Below the pieces are notes generated by a model. That model was not told where the DNA came from. It ran no database searches and worked only from the letters and a program-made list of their open reading frames with translations. Below are positions 55,557 to 64,000 of a DNA stretch of 64,000 bases, piece after piece; position 1 is the stretch's first letter, and each line of letters begins with the position of its first letter. The position numbers and the translations under genes were made by a program. The stretch is taken from contig QXEO01002102.1 in NCBI GenBank assembly GCA_007115705.1, positions 2,746,509 to 2,810,508 of the forward strand, given 5' to 3'. The stretch comes from Dactylis glomerata (taxonomy: Eukaryota; Streptophyta; Magnoliopsida; Poales; Poaceae).

Positions 55557-56120
55557 TGATGAAGAATTGTTTGGCCCGATCTTTCACGATGCACCTCTTG
55601 ATCCAATGGATCTGATAGATCTCCCAATCACGTGAGCGGAACACGCGACCTGAAGATTGGGGAACGCCAATCCTGTGAGCAACTCGACGATGAACGACGA
55701 ACCTCACGCAGAATCAACACACCAACAGCTCGACAACCCTTGATAGATTGAAGGACCTTCGCGCACACAAGATTACTCTTGACAATTCAAGAACTCTCTT
55801 GTCTTTATTGATAGATAACTAGACGAACATCCGAGACGCCGTCACACACGCCAATCCCAGAGGGACGGTGAGAACCTGAACTAAAAGTTCTACATAATTT
55901 TCAGCCTCCCTAAACCCTAGCCGCCCAGCCTCCTTATATAGACGACCAGAAAACTATTGGGCTTGGACAGGCCCAAACCCAAAACATAAAATAAAACCTA
56001 AGTGGCCCACAACGTGACCAGGCTACAAAATAACATGAACATAGATACAAATTAATGACACAACCTTAGACTTAATTATCACATATCGTAGGTCGTCCTG
56101 GCTTGCCAATATCCTCATCA
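55557..56120 (-). repeat. Element J 5' LTR (564 bp)
   Basis: Same ends and length as the left LTR. TATA on the minus strand at 55940-55932 (TATATAAGG). Confidence 0.88.
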
Positions 56121-56125
56121 CTCCA
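56121..56125. repeat. Target site duplication CTCCA of element J, right
   Basis: CTCCA follows J and continues into the element I LTR. Confidence 0.9.
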
Positions 56126-57334
56126 TCCACAAAAAGTACTGTAAGAAGCCGCCATCGTCGACCCTAGTTTGGGAGGGTCTAGAAGCTCTTCCCGACACCC
56201 TGCCGGAGAGGGAAATCATCACCGGAGGCATTCTTCATCACCATGCCTGCCTCCGGAGTGATGTGTGAGTAGTTCACCTTTGGACTATGGGTCCATAGCA
56301 GTAGCTAGATGGTTGTCTTCTCCTATTTGCGCCTCCATGTTAGATCTTGTGAGCTGCCTATCATGATCAAGATCATCTTATTGTAATTCTACATGTTGTG
56401 TTTGTTGGGATCCAATGAATATTGAGTACTATGTCAAGTTGATTATTGATCTATCATGTCTATGTTATTTGTGATCTTGCAATCTCTCGTTGTTACTAGA
56501 TGCTTTGGCCAAGTAGATGCTAGTGATTCCAAGAGGGAGTATTTATGCTCGATAGTGGGTTCATGCCTCTAGTAATCTGGGAGAGTGACAATAACTTCTA
56601 AGGTTGTAGATGTGCTGTTGCTACTAGGGAGAAAACAACAATCTTTTGTTCAAGGATAATTGTATTGTTTACATTACACACTTTGCTTAAGGCGATAATC
56701 TATTGCTTGCAACTTAATACCCGAGGGTTGTTCGGATGATATCCTGAAGGTGGATTATTACTCATAGATGCAGTTGGATTATGGTCTATGTATTATGTTG
56801 TAATGCCCAAATGAATGTCATAGTGATCTTCATGACATATACATGCATTGTTATGCATTCTCTATTTGTCAATTGCCCAACTGTAATTTGTTCATCCAGT
56901 ATGTTATTTATCTTTATGGAGAGACACCTCTATTGAACTGTGGACCCCGGTCCATTCTTTTACATTGATAATACCATATACTGCATACACTATTTACTTT
57001 CTGCAAGTACTATTTTATTTCATTGCAAATAAACATCTCTTTCCACACTATACGTTTAATCCTTTGTTTTCAGCAAAACCTGTGAGATTGACAACCTCAC
57101 TCTAAGTTGGGGCAAAGTATTTTGGTTGTGTTGTGTGCAGGTTCCATGTTATTGACTGACGCTGGTAGTGCGCCCTACCAAAAGTCCGCTAGCAGCAACC
57201 TTCAGAAGTGATTTCTTTCTCCTACTGGTTGATTAAACTTTGGTTTCATACTAAGGGAAAACTTACTGTTGTGCTCATCATACCTTCCTCTTGGGGTTTC
57301 CCAACGGGTCCTGTGAGACATCAAGATAGTTTTC

Positions 57335-57352
57335 TGGCTCCGTTGCCAGGGA
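57335..57352 (+). other. Element I primer binding site (degraded tRNA-Asp type)
   Basis: TGGCTCCGTTGCCAGGGA lies 11 bp after the LTR end, two changes from the D site. Confidence 0.75.
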
Positions 57353-57492
57353 GGAAGAGATTTCTACGAGGGGAGACTCTCACTTCCAATCTCTTTACTT
57401 TGTTTTGTTTACTTCTTTTTACCAAAATTACAAAAAAAAATTAGTTCCTTTCATAGCTGTTATTATTGTTGGTCTGTTTTAATCTTGCTAGA

Positions 57493-59645
57493 ATGAGTAA
57501 TCCTGAGAACACTAAGTTGTGTGACTTTACTAGCACAAACAACAATGATTTCATCTACACACCTATTGCGCCACCTACTCCTGAAGCAACTTTCTATGAA
57601 ATTAAACCTGCTTTGTTAAATCTTGTTATGAAAAGCAATTTTCTGGTGTTAGTACTAATGATGCTGCTGCTCACCTTAATAATTTTGTTGAACTTTGTGA
57701 GATGCAAAAATATAGGGATGTAGATGGAGATATTATTAAGCTTAAATTGTTTCCTTTCTCTTTGAGAGGAAGAGCTAAAGATTGGTTGCTATCTTTGCCT
57801 AAAAATAGTATTGATTCTTGGGTTAAATGCAAAGATGCTTTCATTGGGAAATATTATCCTCCTGCTAAGATTTTATCCTTGAGAAGTGAAATAATGAAGT
57901 TTAAACAATTTGATAATGAACATGTTGCTAAAGCTTGGGAAAGAATGAAATCTTTGATAAAGAATTGTCCCACTCATGGACTGACTAATTGGATGATCAT
58001 CCAAACCTTTTATGCAGGACTGAATTGTTCTTCAAGAAACCTTCTGGATTCAGCTGCTGGAGGTACCTTTATGTTCATCACTTTGGGTGCTGCAACAAAG
58101 CTCCTTGATAATATGATGTTAAATTATTCTGAATGGCATACTGAGGGAGCTCCACAAGGTAAAAAGGTAAATTATGTTGAAGAAACCTCTTCCTTGAGTG
58201 ATAAGATTGATACCATTATGTCTATGCTTGTTAATGGTAAAACGCATATTGATCCAAATAATGGTCCTTTAGCCTCTTTGGTTGCTCAAGAAGAGCATGT
58301 TGATGTGAACTTCATTAGAAATAATAATCTCAACAATAATGCTTATAGGAATAATTTTGGTAGTAATAATTATATACCATATCCTTCTAATAGTGGTAAT
58401 TATGGTAGATCTGGAATGCCTAGTGAAGAAAGGATTTTAGAAGTTGAAAGAGCCACTAAGAATTTTATACAAATGCAATATGAGTAGAATAAGTTATTCA
58501 CTAAAACCATGGAGGAACAATTTGCTTTGTTGAAGAATATTAGTCATCAACTTGAGAATTTAAATAGGGAAATTCCTAGGTTGCAAGTTAAAATTTTGAA
58601 TGCTGAAATCTGTATTTCATCCTTGTCTGAAGCGCAATCTTCCTTTATTAATAAAATGGCTGCTAAACCTGATCCCTTTGCTGCTACTAATGCCATTCAA
58701 GTTAGAATTGATGACAATGTTAGGATGTTAGCAGAATTGTATGCTAGGTGGGAAAGAGAAGATGAGATTGCTAGAAAGAATAATTTGACTAAAGTTTGTA
58801 CAATTACCACCACTAGTAATGTTGAAGTTTCAAATGCTAGCAAACCTCCTACTATGATTGGTGTAGGAAAAGTCTCCACTCCTTCTACAAAATTGTCTAA
58901 GACTACTGAAACTTTTTCCAATAAAAGTACTGAAATTTTTCGAAGTATGGGAGACAATGGTCCTACTACCTTTGATAATAATGACTTTGATCTTGATGTT
59001 TGCAATATCTCTGAAGTAATTATGTTCTTACAAAAGCTTGCTAGAAGTCCTAATGCTAGTGATATGAATATGGCTTTTACAAAACATATTACAAATGCTC
59101 TCATGCAAATTAGGGAGGAGAAGTTAGAACAAAAAGTTTCTATTCCGAGATAGTTAGAAGATGGTTGGGAGCCCATCATAAAGATGAAAGTGAATGATTT
59201 TGTTTGTAATGCTTTATGCAACCTTGGTGCCAGTATCTCTGTTATGCCTAGGAAAGTTTATGATATGCCTTGTTTACCACCTTTAGAAAATTGTTCAGAG
59301 GATGTTCATTTTGCTGATATTGCTAAGAAGAAACCTTTGGGGAGGATTAATGATGTTCTTATTATAGTTAACAATAACCTTGTCCCCGCTGATTTCCTTG
59401 TTGTGGATAATGAATGCAATGCTGCTTGTCCTATTATTTTGGGAAGACCTTTTCTTAGAACTATTGGTGCTATTATTCATATGAAAGAAGATACTATTAG
59501 ATATTAATTCCCACTCAAGAAAGGTATGGAACAGTTTCCTAGAAAGAGAAAGAAGCTACCTTTTGATTCTATCATTAGAACAAACTATGATGTTGATGCT
59601 TCTTCACTTGAAAATACTTCATTCTTACTTTCTGCGCCTAGCTGA
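57493..59645 (+). pseudogene. gag-pro: Element I gag-protease (broken)
   Basis: The ATG is at 57493 (MSNPENTKLCDF). A frame change near 57630-57700 precedes the Gag core (FPFSLRGRAKDWLLSLPK). The frame then stays open to a TAG at 58485-58487 and a second TAG at 59151-59153. The protease follows, with ALCNLGAS (Asp of the usual CDLGAS replaced by Asn) and IILGRPFL. A TAA at 59505-59507 replaces a Gln/Lys-type codon, after which coding continues to TGA 59643-59645. Asn-rich linkers are typical of this family. The Asn in place of the catalytic Asp would by itself kill the protease. Confidence 0.8.
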
Positions 59646-59682
59646 AAGGCGCTAAAGACAAGCACTTTTGGGAGATAACCCA
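59634..59682 (+). other. Two-hairpin box at the end of gag-protease
   Basis: GCGCC (59634-59638) pairs with GGCGC (59648-59652), with the gag-protease stop TGA in the loop. TGGG-AGATAA-CCCA follows at 59669-59682. C (29003-29052, minus) and F (46438-46486, minus) have the same pair, with GGCGT giving a G-U pair in the first stem. Confidence 0.6.
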
Positions 59683-59686
59683 TGTT

Positions 59687-59886
59687 TTGTTTCAGTAATA
59701 TTTCTTTTGTTGAGTCTTGGAAGTTGTTACCTCTGTAACGACCTCTCCTTATCCTTTTTATTTTGTTTTTATGCCAAGAATAGCCTCTAATAGGAAGAAG
59801 GTAAGATTTGGGGAAGTTGTTGTCCCGAAATCGATTTCTGTGGCTGTAAAAAAATCGCGGAAAATCCCAGAACGTTGTATTGATCT
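59687..59886 (+). other. Element I 3' non-coding remnant
   Basis: About 200 bp that parallel 28790-28990 of C on the other strand; the element is then cut by K. No gene. Confidence 0.55.
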
Positions 59887-62800
59887 TGTGGGAACCCCAG
59901 CTTACCACCCGAGATTCCTGTTATGCATACAATTCACGATCCCAGGAAACGTGTCATGAATCCACATAACCGAGTCGATATCAAAGTTACATCATCCCTT
60001 TTACACTACCAGAATAAAAGTCTTACAATTGGTCACATGACCAAGACTGATAATGCCACGCAGGGCAAGTCTACAAACAAGTAGCGGACACAAAGTGGAG
60101 TTGAAGACCCACGTCATGCCTACTACCCTACAGGCAACTGACAGGGAGACGTTCCTAGTTCGCATTAGTGTCATCGTACCCATCACCATCTTCAGTAGAG
60201 TCTTCCTCCAAGTCTGACCAAGTTAATAGCCAGGGACAAAGCTGTGAGTACATTTGAATTGTACTCGCAAACCATCTAAAGAGAAGGAGTTTGATATGCA
60301 GTATGGCTGTAGCAAGGGAAGGCTCTACACTAGTTTGTTTTATTTGAAAACATACTTTCTCATGTCGATATAGCATGTCTAGAACCTTGTTCTACGACAT
60401 CTCTATATCTCTATTAAAAACATTTATAAAACATTTTTGGTAAAATCTCTAGGAAGGGGGTAACCCTTTTTATTTCATGAACCATGTCAATCACACATGA
60501 CCACTTCCATCTTCTCGGCAGTACCCTCTAGGTACTCCGAAGCTTTCCAATGCCAAGGCAGTACACTCCGAGTACTCCGTTTGACACTTTTCTCCATTTT
60601 CTGAAAACCATTTTTAAAACCAAAACTGACATTGGGCAATGTAGTGATCTTTCCAACCGTCCATGACCGAGGACTCGGCTATTCGAATAGGTTTACACTC
60701 TGCAGAGGTTGTACACTTTACCCACAACATCCGGATACTTATCGTGTGGGCATCCTCCCCGCATAACAACATATGCCACGACAAGCACCCGATCGTAATT
60801 TTTCACCCGCCCACTTTAGCATAGGACCTATCACCTAGAATGCACCCCTCAACACCGAAGCCCAAGTGGCTGTTTGACCCAGGAGTAGCAAATTCCCCAG
60901 CCCACTTGACCCTTCGGAACCCTGCCATCACTTGTAGGCATTTTCAATGCGGGCCCCTAGGTTGTAACCCTGCCACCTGAAAAGGTGACAATGCGAGCCT
61001 GAGTAACCGCTGTTACTCAGGGTGCCACGGAAAAGGTGTCCATGGTCGGAATGCCATTACATTTGGAGGCCCCATACTAAAGTGAACAAACTACTCCGCT
61101 ACGCCCCGTCCCATACCAGGGTAATTGTGGTTGCACGGGTTAATTGTTCCGAATGACTACAAAGAACCACCAATGCCTTTTTTCATAAAATCCACCAGCT
61201 CCTTTTCTTCCATCCAACTTCATTTATCCAAAACCTCATTTCTGAAAACATTTCATTGGAATAGGGCACTATTCCAAGGTTTTTGAAAACATTTTGAAAT
61301 ACCCAATTGAGTGTTCCCAACCTAGAGTTTTTGCTCCACTACAAGGTATTCCAAGGGTCTTGATGCTAACCATCAAACCACTAACCCAGGGTATAAGTAG
61401 GTTTCAAGAAGGTGTCATCCATAAGGATGATAACAGTTGACTTGTGGAGCCAAGTCGCCAACAATTGCTATTTAGAGGTAATAGCAATACAAAAATATGC
61501 ATTTTCATAAACATTTATAAAGCATGCAATAAGTAAAACTAGGATCAGATATGCAACAAGTTTAGATGGCTTGCCTTGGTCAGCTTGTCCCTGGTCTTCC
61601 TCTTGATATTCAAATACCTTCCCTTCTTCAGAAAACCCGGCGTCGTTTGAATCTAGCACCGATAACAAATTAACACAATAAGCACACAAGCACAAATAAT
61701 TCACACACCTCACTATAGCAAGCAAAACACACATTCACAAGCATAAGCAGGTATCATAACACAATACTAAGCTACTCCAAGTGGTTTCACCCAAATATCA
61801 ATTTCCAGGATTAAATGGTGTATTTAGCAAATAACAAACCCTAATAAGCCATTTACTACACTCAGGGAGTTATATGCAGCCAAACGTACAAATAGCATAT
61901 CAATAGAAAGACGTGATTTTTCTGAATCCAACAAAAGTGGATTCATCTCATTCTGATTTATAGAACTTTTTCTATGCTTTTTCTAGTGAAAACGGTGGTT
62001 GTTTTGGAAATAAAACTCCCATAAATTACCAGTAAGTCAATAAATTCTTAAAACTTAGGATTGGCAAGCTACTGAAGTGCATGATCACTGAAAATTGGTT
62101 CCAACTCATTTTCTCTTATAAATCTTGGTAAATAAATTGTGAAAGTCAAACAAGCTCTTATTTTGCAATAGCCACTGCAGAAAGTACACAAATCAGAGAG
62201 GGTTCAAACCACTTTCTAATGCAAGGTATATAAACAGGAGTTCTAACAAAATTGGATTCACCAAATTATAATTTGTATAGCTCTAGATCTGGATTTTATA
62301 AGGAAAATCACTTGGTCTACAAGATTAATTAGAAGTAATTATACAGAACATATTTTGGTATAGGACCACTTCTATATGATAGATATTTTAACAAGTAACT
62401 CATAGAAATTTGAATCTAGTCATTTACATACATAGAGAAATTTTGGTGAATTTATTCCAAACCGGAACTCTGTAGGATTAACAGATTTGAATAAAAGGAA
62501 AGAAAGAAAAAAAAACGGGCCGAGCGGTGCAGATCTGGGTAGATCTGCCATGGGCTGGCCCAATTTAACCGAGGCGCTGAAACGGTACGACACAGCCGTC
62601 TTCCTCGATGCGGAGACGCACAACAGGGCTAACCCTAGCTATGCTGGGGCCAAGCGGGAGCTCACCGGGAGGGGTCGGCGGCAGAGGTCCAGCGATGCGG
62701 CGGCGATGGTCCAGCGTGGCGGCTTCAGTTTTCTGGGTGCATGCACGTGCTTCGGGCTCGCATGCAGAGGGTTCCCACGCGAGGTCAAGATCGTGCTCGT

Positions 62801-64000
62801 CCCCGGAGGTTTCGTTGACAATGGCGACGGCTACGGGCTACAACGGGTAAAAAAAGGATACGGTGAGGTAGAACTAGAGGAGAGGAACAAGAATATACAG
62901 AGAGGGAGAGAGAAGATTGGTAGTAGTGACGGCAACATCATCCACCTCGGTTGCATGGTTTCGGAGACGAGATCAAGCTCAACTCGGCAAGGGGAGATAG
63001 AGGGGGTGTCTCCCATCTCTGGGTGGTTGAGATAGAAGGAAAGAGATAGAATGGAGGTGCGGTAGGTGGCTGTGAGCTCGGGCTGGTGTTTTATCTGGTG
63101 CCGGTCTAGCGTCAGTGTTCTCGGTCCATGGTGGACGTCGATCACGCTATTGGCCGTTCTGGCGGTGCGAGGGGTTGAGGCATCGTGGACTCGGCCTAGC
63201 AGAAGTAAAAAGGGCATGCGCAGCTTCCTGGAACGGTCTCGAGATATGTATTTAGTTTGGTACCTGTAGGTGTTCGACAACATTTGTGGGCAGTGTGGTC
63301 GTCACGAGGCAACGTTGTGAGCATAGTGGGCGTCCTGGTAATGTGCCTTGTCATGTATGTGAAGGGGAGAGGGGTTCGGGTTCTGGTCGGCTTGGAATGC
63401 GGTGCGCATCCACGGGTAGCTGGGCGCCGGTCAGAGCGACGCGACAGGGCAGCGTAGGGGTACTGTAGGCCTTGGGACTTTACTGCAGTGCAGAGAGGAC
63501 TCAAAGGCGTGCTTGATGGCGCAGGTGGAGCGGCTGGCTTGGTCTCCTCCTTCCTGTCGAAGCCAACATGACCACCGGAGGATTGCGAGAGAGGGGGAGA
63601 TTTGCCAGGGCCTGGGAGCTCGACCCACTGCCTGGTAGGGTTGGGTGCTGAGGTGGAGAGAGCTAGGCGCTGGTTGGGGGTCAATGGGGCAAAGAGAATG
63701 GAGTGAGAGAGAGGAGTGAAAGATTTTGCAAGATCTCCAAATCAGGTACCATGCAACCTCCATTCAGATGAGACAATCTTGGTACTGTAGTTGTGCATTA
63801 AGTTTGCAGAAGTGAGAGAGAAGTGGTGAGCGCAATGCCTCTCTTCCTGGGTGTTTTTTTTAAAAGGTAGAGGGAAGAAGGAGGTAGGTAAGGCTTTCGT
63901 TGAATTTAGATTCAACAAAATTTGGAAAGTGAGGATGCAAATGATATGTGTATGATTTTAGAAATAAAAGCAGAGGGAGAAAAATAAAAGAGGTTATGCC
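59887..64000 (-). mobile_element. Element K: probable long gypsy LTR, minus strand, open at the right
   Basis: A sharp switch from element I occurs at 59887. On the minus strand the block ends ...GGTTCCCACA, a normal CA LTR end; the flank GATCT (59882-59886) is a candidate target copy. Like the H LTR it has a pyrimidine-rich, GC-richer part (62500-63800; on the minus strand it resembles a leader) and a long AT-rich part. No gag, RT or integrase motif is seen in 4.1 kb. An imperfect tandem pair with GGCAGTAC and GTACTCCG lies at 60520-60585. ORFs up to 182 codons (62487-63035) have no recognisable domain. That this is a Del/Tekay-like LTR is inference. Confidence 0.5.

Larger units (their letters stand above)
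53738..56120 (-). mobile_element. Element J: 2.4-kb non-autonomous LTR retrotransposon without gag
   Basis: Identical-length LTRs of 564 bp (53738-54301, 55557-56120) with TGATGAAG and CCTCATCA ends flank 1255 bp. On the minus strand an initiator tRNA-Met site (TGGTATCAGAGC) lies beside the right LTR, and a purine run GAAGGGGAGGA beside the left one, so the element reads right to left. A CTCCA duplication surrounds it. The short ORFs inside have no recognisable domain. It is larger than a TRIM and smaller than a LARD. The primer and the purine-rich end recall Copia elements; the superfamily is not certain. Confidence 0.88.
53324..57323 (+). repeat. Element I 5' LTR, split by J
   Basis: LTR parts are 53324-53737 and 56126-57323. 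It starts TGATACGTTTCAAACGTATC and ends GACATCA. A TATAAAT box is at 53693-53699, and a GC-rich palindrome lies near 53615-53650. Its middle resembles the C LTR on the other strand. Confidence 0.8.
53324..59886 (+). mobile_element. Element I: gag-protease retrotransposon, relative of C
   Basis: It has a 5' LTR of about 1612 bp once J is removed, a degraded tRNA-Asp primer site, a broken gag-protease, the two-hairpin box, and then 3' non-coding sequence that stops at 59886 where K starts. The gag start (NPENTKLCDF) and layout match C on the other strand. The 3' half with polypurine tract and 3' LTR is missing from the window. It follows E directly, so it entered the integrase of E; the second target copy is not visible. 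Confidence 0.8.

Noticed and set aside
60480..60600. Possible microsatellite or CRISPR-like repeats
   Set aside because: Only two imperfect copies with unequal spacing, so no array.
62487..63035. 182-codon ORF in K
   Set aside because: No recognisable domain, in a GC-rich LTR-like stretch, with equal-sized ORFs on the other strand.

Overview
This window reads as repeat-rich intergenic DNA from a large grass genome, most likely a Triticeae cereal (wheat, barley, rye, Aegilops). I infer that from the LTR types: several LTRs open with the 6-bp-arm hairpin GATACG-N7-CGTATC and are followed by a tRNA-Asp-like primer site, which I recall from Athila-clade Triticeae families of the Sabrina/WHAM/Derami kind. 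I could not search a repeat library, so no family name is assigned. I see no ordinary host gene, tRNA, rRNA or CRISPR array.

Almost every base can be placed in a nest of transposons, here lettered A to K. B (+ strand, Athila-like, gag-protease plus a second ORF, no RT/integrase) is the oldest frame of the left half. It runs 5186-12303, resumes at 33059 and ends in its truncated 3' LTR (33070-34029). A (1-5185, Tat-type gypsy, + strand) sits in B's 5' LTR. C (12304-33053, - strand, gag-protease only, target duplication CTAAG) lies in B just before its polypurine tract. H (15013-27086, + strand, chromodomain gypsy with 3.36-kb LTRs, an intact 1488-codon gag-pol and an extra upstream ORF) lies inside C. 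D (34030-42155, + strand, same family as B) follows directly on B's 3' LTR.

In the right half a decayed chromovirus pol fragment, E (42156-42354 and 52455-53323), is split by F (42355-52449, - strand, duplication AGGCG). F is a gag-only element with an open 833-codon ORF, and a Helitron (50707-52424) sits in one of its LTRs. I (53324-59886, + strand, same family as C) follows E. Its 5' LTR is split by J (53738-56120, - strand, duplication CTCCA), a 2.4-kb element with two LTRs and no gag. The window ends in K (59887-64000), probably one end of a long gypsy LTR on the - strand.

Intact-looking reading frames are few: H gag-pol and its upstream ORF, F gag, the B second ORF (probably cut short) and the antisense ORF of A. 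B, C, D, F and I lack RT, RNase H and integrase, so they would depend on proteins from other elements. The observations I rate highest are the antisense AT-hook/B3-like gene with its own TATA box in A, the coiled-coil ORF ahead of gag in H with splice-acceptor-like AG directly before both start codons, a structured RNA-like hairpin shared by B, D and F, and primer-site copies captured inside the LTRs of C.
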